A stretch of 64,000 nucleotides of DNA, from assembly GCF_039545095.1 (NCBI RefSeq), contig NZ_BAABRS010000002.1:620001-684000 (forward strand), written 5' to 3'. The number at the start of each line of letters is the position of its first letter. The first letter of the stretch is position 1. The notes under the pieces are model-generated. The model had not been told where the DNA came from and made no database searches. It was given only the letters and a program-made list of their open reading frames with translations. Shown piece after piece: positions 1-9,557 of this stretch. A program made the translations under genes and the position numbers. This DNA is from Fodinibius salicampi. Its GTDB lineage: Bacteria; Bacteroidota; Rhodothermia; Balneolales; Balneolaceae.

Positions 1-267
1 AAGTATACTATTTAAGCAGATCAGAATCTGAGAATTAAGCTGATACTCATGTTAAATGAATTCAGATTTACTTCGTATCTAGTCGAAGGATATAGGTCAT
101 GTAAAAATTACACACTTGACTTTTTTTGGGCTGATGGTACCTTGCGGAAGACAATACTGGCAAATTAGAAAGGACCGATATTTATTTGTGGTATAGAGAT
201 TATGAAACAGAGTTGAAATTTATTCCGGACGAAAAGAAAATAACGTTCGTAGAATTTTATCACCACC

Positions 268-1584
268 ATGAAAACAGTTATAACAGAAGTTGAAGTTAAG
301 GATATACGCTTCCCAACCAGCCAGGGTTTGGATGGATCAGATGCGATGAATCCGGATCCAGATTATTCAGCGGCCTATCTCATTTTAAAGACAAATAAGG
401 AGGTTGAAGGGCACGGTCTCACCTTTACCATTGGGCGGGGGAATAACCTGTGTGTTCAAGCGATTAAAGAGTTTGAGTCTCATGTTCTTGATAAACCATT
501 TGAAAGTATCGTCAATGATCTCGGTTCCTTTTGGAAGCAGATGGCCCGGGATAGTCAACTGCGTTGGCTGGGTCCCGAAAAGGGAGTTATCCATTTAGCA
601 CTGGGAGCCTTTGTTAATGCTTTATGGGATTTGTATGCAAAGATAGAGGAGAAACCACTCTGGAAATTGCTGGCAGATATGTCTCCGGAGGAATTAGTGC
701 GATGCATTGATTTTAGCTATATCACGGATGTCCTGAAGCCTGAAGAGGCATTAGAAATTTTACGGAAACAGGAAGGATCTAAAGCTGAACGAATTCAGAA
801 ATTGCAGAAGGATGGATATCCGGCCTATACGACTTCTGCCGGATGGTTAGGATATTCTGATGACAAGATACGACGACTCTGTCGGAAAGCAGTGGCAGAA
901 GGATGGAGTAGTATTAAAATGAAAGTAGGCGGCAACTTAGAGGATGACCTGCGACGTGCTGCGATTATCCGGGAAGAAATCGGTCCCGATCGGCAACTTA
1001 TGATGGATGCCAATCAAAAGTGGGATATTGATGAAGCGATCAAAAATATGGAAGCACTGTCTGAATTTGATCCCTGGTGGATAGAGGAACCCACCAGCCC
1101 CGATGATATCCTGGGGCACGCAACGATCGGAAAAGCAATAAATCCTATCAAAATAGCAACAGGAGAGCATTGCCAGAACCGAATTATATTTAAACAATTG
1201 ATGCAGGCAGGCGCGCTGGATATTTGCCAGATCGACAGCTGTAGGGTAGGGGGCGTCAATGAGAATTTAGCGATTATGTTGATGGCTGCTAAATTTGATA
1301 TTCCGGTTTGTCCCCATGCCGGAGGTGTGGGGCTTTGTGAGTATGTACAGCATCTTTCAATGATCGATTATATTGCCATTAGCGGCAGTCGGGAAGGACG
1401 GATGATTGAATATGTGGACCATCTACACGAACATTTTAAAGATCCGGTTAAAATAGAAAACGGACACTACGTGCTGCCCGAACAACCAGGATTTAGTATT
1501 GAAATAAAAAAGAAGAGTTTAAAGGAATATGCCTATCCCGATGGACCGGTATGGCAGGAAATTAGAAGTAAAACAATAGTATAA
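268..1584 (+). CDS. fucD: L-fuconate dehydratase (enolase superfamily)
   Basis: Cytoplasmic enzyme that dehydrates L-fuconate to 2-keto-3-deoxy-L-fuconate in the non-phosphorylating L-fucose pathway. The N-terminal block RFPTS...GSDAMNPDPDYS (residues 14-34) is typical of this family. The barrel shows K217/K219 (KMKVGG), metal ligands D247, E273 and E300, and the H350 base in VCPHAGGVG; these lie one residue off my recollection of the Xanthomonas FucD numbering. The 438 aa length is usual. The ATG has no clear Shine-Dalgarno, as is common in this phylum. An SDR follows after 14 bp and then a GH29 fucosidase, so a catabolic enzyme and a glycosidase share an operon. Specificity for fuconate over other acid sugars rests on motifs and context. 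Confidence 0.9.
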   Translation: MKTVITEVEVKDIRFPTSQGLDGSDAMNPDPDYSAAYLILKTNKEVEGHGLTFTIGRGNNLCVQAIKEFESHVLDKPFESIVNDLGSFWKQMARDSQLRWLGPEKGVIHLALGAFVNALWDLYAKIEEKPLWKLLADMSPEELVRCIDFSYITDVLKPEEALEILRKQEGSKAERIQKLQKDGYPAYTTSAGWLGYSDDKIRRLCRKAVAEGWSSIKMKVGGNLEDDLRRAAIIREEIGPDRQLMMDANQKWDIDEAIKNMEALSEFDPWWIEEPTSPDDILGHATIGKAINPIKIATGEHCQNRIIFKQLMQAGALDICQIDSCRVGGVNENLAIMLMAAKFDIPVCPHAGGVGLCEYVQHLSMIDYIAISGSREGRMIEYVDHLHEHFKDPVKIENGHYVLPEQPGFSIEIKKKSLKEYAYPDGPVWQEIRSKTIV

Positions 1585-1598
1585 AAGAGGAGTTATAT

Positions 1599-2378
1599 AT
1601 GGAGATTCGATTTGATGATCAGACCGCAGTTATTACCGGTGGAGGAAGTGGAATAGGAGAGAAAATTAGTCATAAATTCGCAGAATCCGGTGCTCATGTT
1701 TGTATTCTGGATTATGATAAAGAGGCAGGGCAGTCGGTCTGTAAGGAACTGGAAAATAAAGGGTATGCCTGTAGCTTTTTTTACTGTGATGTAGCTGACC
1801 AACAGCAGGTGCAAAAGGTATTTGATGAAATTACGGGACAACTGGAAAAGGTAGATATCCTAATTAATAACGCTGGTATTGCCCATGTAGGAAATCTACA
1901 GGATACGACGGAAGAAGATTTTGACCGAATTTATGATGTCAATGTTAAAGGAGTCTATAACTGCATGTATGCTTCCATTGATCAGATGGTCGAACAGGGC
2001 GGAGGGGTAATCTTGAATATGGCATCGGTGGCCGCGACGGTGGGTATTGAAGATCGTTTTGCCTATTCTATGAGTAAAGGGGCAGTATTAACGATGACGC
2101 TTTCCGTTGCCAAAGATTTTATCAATGATAATATCCGATGCAATTGCATTTCACCGGCGCGGATTCATACGCCTTTTGTGGATGGCTTCCTGGAAGAGAA
2201 CTATCCCGGAAAGGAAGATGAGATGTTTGAACAACTCTCCAGGACACAGCCTATCGGACGTATGGGAGAGCCCGATGAAGTAGCGGGACTTGTGCTCTAC
2301 CTTTGCTCGGATCAGGCAGGTTTTATAACAGGGACGAACTATCCGATAGACGGCGGGTTTCTTAATTTAAATACCTAA
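1599..2378 (+). CDS. SDR family NAD(P)-dependent oxidoreductase, probably fucose pathway
   Basis: Short-chain dehydrogenase of 259 aa with the cofactor motif GGGSGIG (residues 14-20), NNAG (90-93) and catalytic S143, Y156 and K160 (YSMSK). It lies 14 bp after fucD and 46 bp before a fucosidase. The likely role is 2-keto-3-deoxy-L-fuconate dehydrogenase, or alternatively L-fucose dehydrogenase; both reactions are done by SDRs in known fucose pathways and the sequence alone does not separate them. A good Shine-Dalgarno (aagaggag) precedes the ATG. Confidence 0.85.
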   Translation: MEIRFDDQTAVITGGGSGIGEKISHKFAESGAHVCILDYDKEAGQSVCKELENKGYACSFFYCDVADQQQVQKVFDEITGQLEKVDILINNAGIAHVGNLQDTTEEDFDRIYDVNVKGVYNCMYASIDQMVEQGGGVILNMASVAATVGIEDRFAYSMSKGAVLTMTLSVAKDFINDNIRCNCISPARIHTPFVDGFLEENYPGKEDEMFEQLSRTQPIGRMGEPDEVAGLVLYLCSDQAGFITGTNYPIDGGFLNLNT

Positions 2379-2424
2379 GATTGCAGGGATTAGGTGAAAT
2401 CATAAATCAAATAGGGATCTGAAA

Positions 2425-3846
2425 ATGAAAATAATTAGTAAGCTTTGTTTAATTGCGGTAGTAGCATTTGGCATTATGCAATGCCAGCCAAAGGAGTCGG
2501 CTGAAGTGCAGCAAACGCTGACCGAGGAAGAAATTCTTAATGAGTCGGAGCAGGCGTTTAATGAGCGCATGGAGTGGTGGCGCGAGGCCAAGTTCGGGCT
2601 GTTTATCCACTGGGGACCTTATGCAGTTCCGGCCGGTGTGCATGATGGCCAGGAAATAGAGGGAATCGGAGAGTGGATTATGGATCGGGCTGAAATTCCG
2701 GTTTCAGAATATGAAGAATATGCCCGGCAGTTTAATCCCGAGCAATATGACGCTGAAGAGTGGGTGAAAATAGCCAAAGACGCCGGGATGAAATATATTA
2801 TTATAACTTCCAAGCATCATGATGGCTTTGGGCTGTGGGATTCAGAAGTAAGCGATTATGACGCGGTTGATTTTGCGGCTATCGAGCAGGATCTGTTAGC
2901 TGATTTGAAGAAAGCCGCTGATAAACACGATATAAAGCTGGGGTTTTACTATTCCATAATGGATTGGCACCATCCCAATGCCCAGGCGCCTCACTACCCG
3001 GATTATAATACGGACGAAAAGAGTAATCCCAATTTTGATCAGTATGTTGAGAACTACATGAAGCCACAGCTTAAAGAGCTAGTGGAGAAATATGATCCCG
3101 CTGTGCTCTGGTTTGACGGCGAGTGGATTCCGGAATGGACCCACGAGCACGGGGTGGAGACCTATACCTGGCTGCGCCAAATGAAGCCGGATCTCATTAT
3201 TAACAATCGGGTGGATGTCGGACGTCAGGGTATGCAGGGGATGAATGAAGAAGGTGGTGAGTTTGTCGGCGATTTTGGAACGCCTGAACAGGAGATCCTT
3301 GAAAGCACCAGGGAATTTGACTGGGAAGCATGCATGACGATGAACGACACCTGGGGATACAAGAAAAATGACGACAACTGGAAATCGGCTGAAACCCTTA
3401 TCCATAATCTGGTGGATATCGCTTCCAAAGGCGGCAACTATTTGCTGAATGTCGGGCCCACAGCAGAGGGCCTAATTCCGCAGGCCAGCGTAGATCGTCT
3501 GGCGAAAATGGGGGACTGGATGGAGGTAAACAGTGAGGCCATCTATGAGACCGAACGATTGCAGCATAGTTTTAAAGAAGGAGAGAATATTCGTTATACC
3601 AAGCAAAAAGGAGATTCCGTTTTTTATGGAATCCTGCTGGAGCAACCCGGAGAAACAATTAGCTTCAGTGTCTTGCGCCCCGATGAAGGTTCCGAAGTGA
3701 AATTGTTGGGCTATGATGAACCTCTTAAATGGGAGTTTGGAGAAGATGAAGGATTGGCCTTACAAGTACCGGACGAAGTGAGAGAAAATACAGACTTTGG
3801 TCCTGCTTGGGTGTTCAAAGTCCAGGGAAGTGAGGTTGAAAGCTAG
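2425..3846 (+). CDS. Secreted GH29 alpha-L-fucosidase
   Basis: Exo-acting retaining alpha-L-fucosidase that releases terminal L-fucose from oligosaccharides. It has a hydrophobic N-terminal signal ending in FGIMQC, so Cys20 may be lipidated although the lipobox is weak. The family's WWREAKFGLFIHWGPYAVPAG opening (split here by its own length only slightly) and the HHDGF block are clear, and D231 in LWFDGEW is the expected nucleophile. A C-terminal beta-sandwich follows (about 380-473). At 473 aa it is of ordinary GH29 size. It closes the fucD-SDR operon and converges on the lacI-type gene downstream. Confidence 0.92.
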   Translation: MKIISKLCLIAVVAFGIMQCQPKESAEVQQTLTEEEILNESEQAFNERMEWWREAKFGLFIHWGPYAVPAGVHDGQEIEGIGEWIMDRAEIPVSEYEEYARQFNPEQYDAEEWVKIAKDAGMKYIIITSKHHDGFGLWDSEVSDYDAVDFAAIEQDLLADLKKAADKHDIKLGFYYSIMDWHHPNAQAPHYPDYNTDEKSNPNFDQYVENYMKPQLKELVEKYDPAVLWFDGEWIPEWTHEHGVETYTWLRQMKPDLIINNRVDVGRQGMQGMNEEGGEFVGDFGTPEQEILESTREFDWEACMTMNDTWGYKKNDDNWKSAETLIHNLVDIASKGGNYLLNVGPTAEGLIPQASVDRLAKMGDWMEVNSEAIYETERLQHSFKEGENIRYTKQKGDSVFYGILLEQPGETISFSVLRPDEGSEVKLLGYDEPLKWEFGEDEGLALQVPDEVRENTDFGPAWVFKVQGSEVES

Positions 3847-3920
3847 GTTTTGGAGGTATAGTATCCAAAATAGTGTAACCCAGCTTAATATGATAAGTGA
3901 AGAGAATAATTTTGGTATGA

Positions 3921-4955
3921 TTACTTCTTTTTAGATGATTCCCTGATGATTAATTCTGGCGTTAAAATTGTTTTTTGAGAAGGTCTTTTAGCACTGGATG
4001 ATTCTGTTGATCCTGAAATTTGATCAAGCAAGTGTTGGGCTGCTATTTTACCCATTTTGCGACTATGCTGTTCGATACTGGAAATAGTAGGCGTGACATA
4101 AGAGGTGAAAGCCTCGTTACTAAATCCCACTACTGCTACTTCTTCCGGAATATCTATATTGCTTTCCTGTAAAAACTGGATAGCTCCTAGGGCTGTATAG
4201 TCATTAGAGGCAAAAATAGCATTCGGCTTTTTTCTATTGTTAAGTAGTGTTAGAGTTAGCTTTCTACCACCCTCTAAACTCATATCACTTTCAACGACTA
4301 AATTTTCTTCATTTGGTATCCCATGATCTTCCAATGCTTGCTTATATCCCCGGTAACGCTCTTTATAGATATGAACACTAAGCTGTCCGGCAATATGAGC
4401 AATTCGGGTACACCCTTGATCAATCAGATGAGAAACCGCTTTATAAGCACCTTTGAAATCATCAATAGCTACTACATCTGAATCTATAGCATCATTGAAC
4501 CGGTCAAACAGAACTAATGGTATATCTTGGTCGAGTATATCCTGATAGTGTCCAAATTCATGTGTTTCCATTGCATGGGAGGCGATAATTCCGTCAACCC
4601 TTGCTCTATACATAGTTTCAATATTACTTTTCTCGTCACTTGTATCATCATTAGATTGGAAGATGGTAATGTTATAGCCCTTCTTTTTTGCAACTTCTTC
4701 TATGCCCCTGATAGCTGAGGCAAAGAAATTTTCATCAGTATGGGGCACCATTACTCCTATAAGATTACTTCTCCCCTTGACAAGTGCTGTTGCAATATCA
4801 TTTGGACGATAATTAAGTCTGCGCGCAACCTTGCTGACCTTTTTTATTGTAACATCGCTAATCTTCGGATGTTTTTTTAATGCCTTGGAAACGGTGGATA
4901 CATCAATATTTAACTCATTGGCAATGTCGGTAAGGGTAACCCTCTTTTTCCCCAT
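3921..4955 (-). CDS. LacI family transcriptional regulator
   Basis: LacI/GalR-type repressor of 344 aa. It has an N-terminal helix-turn-helix (residues 5-25, TLTDIANELNIDVSTVSKAL), a hinge helix region (about 50-60) and a periplasmic-binding-protein-like sugar sensor domain. It lies between the fucD operon and the ADH/GH95 genes. Two copies of a LacI-style palindrome with a central CG pair occur 78 and 192 bp upstream of its start, so it probably controls itself and the flanking fucose genes. The ligand is not visible in the sequence; fucose or a fucose-derived acid is an inference from the neighbours. Confidence 0.9.
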   Translation of the reverse strand: MGKKRVTLTDIANELNIDVSTVSKALKKHPKISDVTIKKVSKVARRLNYRPNDIATALVKGRSNLIGVMVPHTDENFFASAIRGIEEVAKKKGYNITIFQSNDDTSDEKSNIETMYRARVDGIIASHAMETHEFGHYQDILDQDIPLVLFDRFNDAIDSDVVAIDDFKGAYKAVSHLIDQGCTRIAHIAGQLSVHIYKERYRGYKQALEDHGIPNEENLVVESDMSLEGGRKLTLTLLNNRKKPNAIFASNDYTALGAIQFLQESNIDIPEEVAVVGFSNEAFTSYVTPTISSIEQHSRKMGKIAAQHLLDQISGSTESSSAKRPSQKTILTPELIIRESSKKK

Positions 4956-5033
4956 AAGTACTTTCGTGTAATTAAATAAACAAAATCTATGCGAAACAAA
5001 TATAATGAATTCCTATTTATTTTGAATATTTTT

Positions 5034-5045
5034 TCAAACGTTTGA
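5034..5045. promoter_or_regulatory. LacI-type operator, copy 1
   Basis: Perfect 12-bp palindrome TCAAACGTTTGA with the central CG step typical of LacI/GalR operators. It lies in the upstream region of the divergent lacI-type gene, 103 bp from copy 2's first shared base at equal orientation. Binding by the adjacent repressor is inferred. Confidence 0.65.
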
Positions 5046-5146
5046 TATAACTTTTAATACAATTTAAAATAGAAAATTGTACATAATTTTCGACAGTGTA
5101 GAAAATTATTTTGTAATAATAGGCTGGTTTATTATTCTATATATAA

Positions 5147-5160
5147 TTCAAACGTTTGAA
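5147..5160. promoter_or_regulatory. LacI-type operator, copy 2
   Basis: Perfect 14-bp palindrome TTCAAACGTTTGAA that contains the same 12-bp core as copy 1. The two cores start 114 bp apart, a spacing that could allow a tetrameric or looping repressor. The site lies between the repressor gene and the zinc alcohol dehydrogenase gene. Confidence 0.65.
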
Positions 5161-5249
5161 ATTAGCAAATGGATGATTAGTGTAAACAGACTTGGCTTTG
5201 TTTCGAGTGGTTGGGTAGAGTCTGGTGGATGTGGTATTTAAAGTGTGGA

Positions 5250-5387
5250 CTGCTGGGTAGTGATGAGCGGATTGAATGGGAGCTTACAGACCAAAATTTG
5301 GCACTGAAAACGCCTACGACCGCGCCCTATGCTAAAGCAGTTGTATTTAAAATCCATATGCAACAAACAGGACTAAGCGAAAATTAA
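5250..5387 (+). pseudogene. 3' remnant of a GH29 alpha-L-fucosidase
   Basis: An open frame here encodes LLGSDERIEWELTDQNL followed by KTPTTAPYAKAVVFKI and a stop. It closely matches the C-terminus of the GH29 fucosidase at 18498-20024, which has VLGSDEDIKWNLTDDQL and later NPKAVVFKV. No start, signal peptide or catalytic domain precedes it. It is therefore the last 45 or so codons of a lost or rearranged fucosidase gene. Upstream bases in the same frame are open but unlike GH29. Confidence 0.75.
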
Positions 5388-5510
5388 GAGCGTTTTGGAA
5401 CGAATTGGATTGCAATGCTGAATAGTTCAATGATTATATACTCTATTTGATGAAAATGTTGATGCATAAACTCAAAAAACTTTTAAAAATATTCACTCTA
5501 CTTAGATTAA

Positions 5511-6533
5511 ATGAAAACGATTATTTTACAAGAACCGGGCAATTTTAAGCAGACCGATAAGGAATTCGATTTTAGTCTGCAACCGGATGAAGCGCTACTA
5601 AAAGTACATCGGATAGGTATTTGTGGCACGGATTTGCATGCCTATGCCGGGGAACAGCCTTTTTTTAGCTATCCGCGTATTCTCGGGCATGAGCTGGGAG
5701 TGGAAGTTGTAGAGATTGGCGATGAGGTGGATAATGTGTCGGTTGGCGACCGCTGTTCGGTAGAGCCCTACCGGTACAATCCCGAAGACCAGGCTGTACA
5801 GCAAGGTAAACCCAACTGTGCAGAGCATATGTCGGTACTGGGAGTTCATGAGGATGGTGGCATGCGGGAGTATTTTAAATTTCCGGCTAAGTTTCTTCAT
5901 TGTTCTGATCAACTGTCCTATGAACAATTGGCCCTGGTGGAGCCGCTGGGTATCGGTTGCCATGCAGTGAACCGGGCAAATATCACATCAGAAGACCGTG
6001 TGTTGGTTATCGGGGCCGGCCCGATTGGGCTGGGAGCCCTGCAGTTTGCATTGGATACCGGCGCGAAGGTTGCAATTATGGAGATCGACAAGGGACGCAT
6101 GGCGTTCTGTCGGCAGTCGTTCGATCTGGTTGGCGGGATCAATCCCAGGGAAGAGGATGCTAGCGATCAGCTCCGGGCCTTGTTTGACGGAGATCTGCCC
6201 TCGGTAGTTCTTGATGCCACCGGAAACAAAAAATCGATGGAAACAGCCATTGATCTTGTAGCACACGGAGGAAAGTTGGTATATATCGGTCTCTTTCAGG
6301 GGGACGTTACATTTCACGATCCTGATTTTCACAAGAAAGAGCTAACCCTGATGGCTAGCAGAAATGCCCTGGCTTCTGATTTTACGCAGATTATTCGTTC
6401 GGTGGAAGAGGGCCGCATCGATACCGATCCCTGGATCACGCATCGAACATCATTTGAAAATATGATCGATCAATTTGACAGCTGGTTGGATCCGAAATCG
6501 AATGTTATAAAGGCGATGGTGGAGGTTTGTTGA
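5511..6533 (+). CDS. Zinc-dependent alcohol dehydrogenase (MDR family), probable sugar dehydrogenase
   Basis: Medium-chain dehydrogenase of 340 aa. The catalytic zinc ligands C38, H60 and E61 are seen in GICGTD and GHE, and the NAD(P)-binding motif is GAGPIG (about residues 167-172). The usual four-cysteine structural zinc loop is reduced to a single Cys, so only the catalytic zinc is expected. Position between the fucose repressor operators and GH95 suggests oxidation of L-fucose or another sugar or polyol from the locus. L-fucose dehydrogenase is a reasonable guess but not proven, since the SDR upstream could do the same job. Confidence 0.85.
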   Translation: MKTIILQEPGNFKQTDKEFDFSLQPDEALLKVHRIGICGTDLHAYAGEQPFFSYPRILGHELGVEVVEIGDEVDNVSVGDRCSVEPYRYNPEDQAVQQGKPNCAEHMSVLGVHEDGGMREYFKFPAKFLHCSDQLSYEQLALVEPLGIGCHAVNRANITSEDRVLVIGAGPIGLGALQFALDTGAKVAIMEIDKGRMAFCRQSFDLVGGINPREEDASDQLRALFDGDLPSVVLDATGNKKSMETAIDLVAHGGKLVYIGLFQGDVTFHDPDFHKKELTLMASRNALASDFTQIIRSVEEGRIDTDPWITHRTSFENMIDQFDSWLDPKSNVIKAMVEVC

Positions 6534-6764
6534 AGTAAAAAACTATAACTGAAATTAAACTGAAATCGATAACAGGTTAGATGTTAGAACTGGAAAATAT
6601 TTTCAAGTGATTCTGGAAGGCTCAGGGCACCGATTGTGCCTTTTATCCTGATTACGAGTGGTGAGGGAGCTGACCAATTATGTGACCGATACGCTGTTGT
6701 TTCCATTACTCGGAGTGATTTGCCATATTTGATATTGTGTTAACCATAAATAAAGGAGATTTAA

Positions 6765-9236
6765 ATGAGATCAAGTCATATTTTTTTATTAGTTCTCTCG
6801 CTGTTCTTAACAATTGGGGAGGTAGGTAAAAGCCAAAGTAACGAGGATCTTTACCTGTGGTATGATGAACCAGCCGCCGATGAGTGGACAAAAGCATTGC
6901 CTGTAGGTAATGGCCGGTTGGGGGGGATGGTGTTTGGCAATCCCAACCAAGAGGTCATTCAGCTGAACGAGAACAGCGTCTGGGCGGGGAGTCCCCACCG
7001 AAACGACAGCCCCGCTGCGCGCCAGGCTCTGCCAAAAGTTCGCGATCTTATTTTTGAAGGTAAGCATGCCGAAGCACAGGAGCTGGCCGGGGAATCTTTT
7101 TTCAGTGGCCCGCACGGAATGCCATACCAGCCGGTGGGCGACCTGGTATTATCGTTTCCCGGACATGAGGATTACCAAAATTACTATCGTGACTTGAATC
7201 TGGAGACGGCAGTGGCCACCACTAAATATTCGGTAAATGATGTAGAGTACTCTCGAAAAGTGTTCGCCTCTGCGCCCGACGAGGTCATTGTTATCAGGCT
7301 TTCCGCAAGTCAACCGGGCAGCATTACATTTTCCGCCTCCATGGAGAGCCCGCAACAGACCACAGGCTCTGTCAAAAATAACGAGCTAATTATTTCTGGA
7401 AAGACAGGCGACCACGAAGGAATTCCCGGTAAAGTTCGGTTTCAGTCAATTACTGATATTGACGCCGAAGGTGGTTCGGTTTTGCCCACAGACTCAACAG
7501 TGGAAGTGAGTAATGCTGACAAAGTCACTATTCGTATTTCAATCGCTACTAATTTCAAGAAGTACAATGATCTGAGTGGAGAAGAGCAAGCCCTGGCTAG
7601 TAACTATCTGAATCAAGCCAGGGACAAATCATATAAAGAGATATTTGAAGCCCACAAGTCGGACTATCAGACTTATTTCGACAGGGTAGATTTGGACTTG
7701 GGAATCACGGATGCGGCACAGAAACCTACAGACGAGCGAATCGCAGATTTTGCCCGCGGAGCTGATCCGCAACTTGTTGAGCTGTATTTTCAGTTTGGCC
7801 GCTATTTGTTGATTTCCAGCTCGCGCCCGGGCACCCAGCCGGCTAACCTTCAGGGAATTTGGAACAAGGAAATGCAGCCGCCCTGGGACAGTAAATACAC
7901 CCTAAATATCAATGCGGAGATGAACTATTGGCCGGCCCAATTGACAAACCTGTCGGAGCTGCACGAGCCACTGATACAGATGGTAAAGGATCTTTCGGAA
8001 ACCGGCCGTGAGACTGCCCGAGTAATGTATGGCGCTGATGGTTGGGTAACTCACCATAATACCGATATCTGGAGGATTACCGGTCCGATTGATGGGGTGT
8101 TCTGGGGCATGTGGCCTATGGGCGGGGCTTGGTTGACGCACCAACTTTGGGAGAAATACCTTTATACAGGAGATGAAAAGTATTTACAAGAAGTCTATCC
8201 CGTGCTAAAAAGCGCCGCGGAGTTTTACGTGGATTTTCTGGTGGAAGAACCCGAAAATGGCTGGCTGGTGGTAGCTCCGAGTAATTCTCCCGAGAATGCT
8301 CCGCAAAGTCGCCCGGATGTATCCATTACAGCCGGAGCTACTATGGATAACCAGTTGGTCTTCGAGCTGTTTTCTAATACGATTCGAGCCGCTGAGGCCC
8401 TGGAAAGAGATCGGGAATTTGCAAAAACGCTTAGGAAAAAGAGAGCCAAACTTCCCCCGATGCAGATCGGTCGGCTGGGGCAGCTCCAGGAATGGATGGA
8501 AGATCTAGACAGCCCCGAAGATAAACACCGCCACGTCTCACACTTGTTTGGGCTGCATCCTGCTGCTCAGATCTCTCCTTATCGTACGCCAAAACTTTTT
8601 GATGCGGCCCGTACCTCCCTGCAATACCGCGGCGATGTATCAACCGGCTGGTCAATGGGTTGGAAGGTAAATTTCTGGGCGCGCCTGCTGGATGGAAATC
8701 ATGCATTGAAACTTATTGAAGATCAGCTTGCGCCGGTGGGATCTGATCGGAATCTTGGGGGTGGAGGTACTTATCCCAACCTGTTTGATGCGCACCCGCC
8801 ATTCCAGATAGATGGTAACTTTGGATGTACGGCTGGCATTGCCGAGATGCTAATGCAGAGCCATGATGGAGCCATCCACTTGCTACCTGCCCTGCCCGAT
8901 GAGTGGGACAGCGGCCAGATTAGTGGCCTGCGGGCGCGCGGTGGATTTGTTATTGAATCTTTGAAATGGAAGGATGGAAAGGTTTCTGAACTTAAAATAA
9001 AATCGACACTCGGTGGTAATGCCCGTATCCGCGTATCTGATGAACTGGTAGGATTGGAAGGGTTGAAGTTAAAGAAAGCAAGCGGATCGAATCCCAATAC
9101 TTTTTATGAGCTTGCTGAAACACCAAAGCCCATAATATCGTCCAAAGCTAAATTGAATACTTTGAATATAGCTGATGTTAATGAATATGATTTTGAAACC
9201 GACGCTGACCAGACCTATATGCTGGTTGGCAAATGA
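6765..9236 (+). CDS. GH95 alpha-L-fucosidase
   Basis: Secreted inverting alpha-1,2-L-fucosidase family protein of 823 aa with an N-terminal signal peptide (about residues 1-23). The family opening YDEPAADEWTKALPVGNGRL and the (alpha/alpha)6-barrel block TLNINAEMNYWPAQ, whose Asn residues help activate the water in GH95, are clear. The FGLHPAAQISPYRTP block and the late GNFGCTAGIAEMLMQS block also fit. A Shine-Dalgarno (aaaggag) sits in front of the ATG. Members also include alpha-L-galactosidases, so the exact substrate is open; fucosylated side chains of xyloglucan or similar are likely from the context. Confidence 0.92.
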   Translation: MRSSHIFLLVLSLFLTIGEVGKSQSNEDLYLWYDEPAADEWTKALPVGNGRLGGMVFGNPNQEVIQLNENSVWAGSPHRNDSPAARQALPKVRDLIFEGKHAEAQELAGESFFSGPHGMPYQPVGDLVLSFPGHEDYQNYYRDLNLETAVATTKYSVNDVEYSRKVFASAPDEVIVIRLSASQPGSITFSASMESPQQTTGSVKNNELIISGKTGDHEGIPGKVRFQSITDIDAEGGSVLPTDSTVEVSNADKVTIRISIATNFKKYNDLSGEEQALASNYLNQARDKSYKEIFEAHKSDYQTYFDRVDLDLGITDAAQKPTDERIADFARGADPQLVELYFQFGRYLLISSSRPGTQPANLQGIWNKEMQPPWDSKYTLNINAEMNYWPAQLTNLSELHEPLIQMVKDLSETGRETARVMYGADGWVTHHNTDIWRITGPIDGVFWGMWPMGGAWLTHQLWEKYLYTGDEKYLQEVYPVLKSAAEFYVDFLVEEPENGWLVVAPSNSPENAPQSRPDVSITAGATMDNQLVFELFSNTIRAAEALERDREFAKTLRKKRAKLPPMQIGRLGQLQEWMEDLDSPEDKHRHVSHLFGLHPAAQISPYRTPKLFDAARTSLQYRGDVSTGWSMGWKVNFWARLLDGNHALKLIEDQLAPVGSDRNLGGGGTYPNLFDAHPPFQIDGNFGCTAGIAEMLMQSHDGAIHLLPALPDEWDSGQISGLRARGGFVIESLKWKDGKVSELKIKSTLGGNARIRVSDELVGLEGLKLKKASGSNPNTFYELAETPKPIISSKAKLNTLNIADVNEYDFETDADQTYMLVGK

Positions 9237-9451
9237 TAATGATATCAAGGTAAACTTTCTATTGATGAAATAGGATAATTTTGTACCAGAATACAACTAA
9301 AGAAATGCGTGGAGCAAAATGAATCTAATGTTTTCCAAATTTAACACAAAAATCTATTTCAAACTTGTTCTTCTTTCTTAGTTGAAGTGGCAAATCGGAA
9401 GAAGAAACGATTGGTTATGTACAATTATCCCACGATAACCGTCGTCCCTTT

Positions 9452-9486
9452 CCCTTCTACCCTTTGTGGGGAGAGGGCAAGTTTTT
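9452..9486 (+). terminator. Rho-independent terminator after GH95
   Basis: Arms CCCTTCTACCC (9452-9462) and GGGGAGAGGG (9468-9477) form a GC-rich stem with small imperfections and a 5-nt loop, followed by TTTTT at 9482-9486. It is the main feature of the 321-bp gap between the GH95 and GH10 genes; nothing else is recognisable there. Confidence 0.55.
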
Positions 9487-9557
9487 AATAATAGAAATCA
9501 TTTTTCACATTAGTAGTTCATAAGTTCTATTTATAAACAGATCGTTAAATTATTGTC

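Noticed and set aside
135-293. Short open frame WYLAEDNTGKL... running into the start of fucD
   Set aside because: It has no start codon or recognisable homologue and overlaps fucD. It may be a scrap of an upstream gene but cannot be supported.
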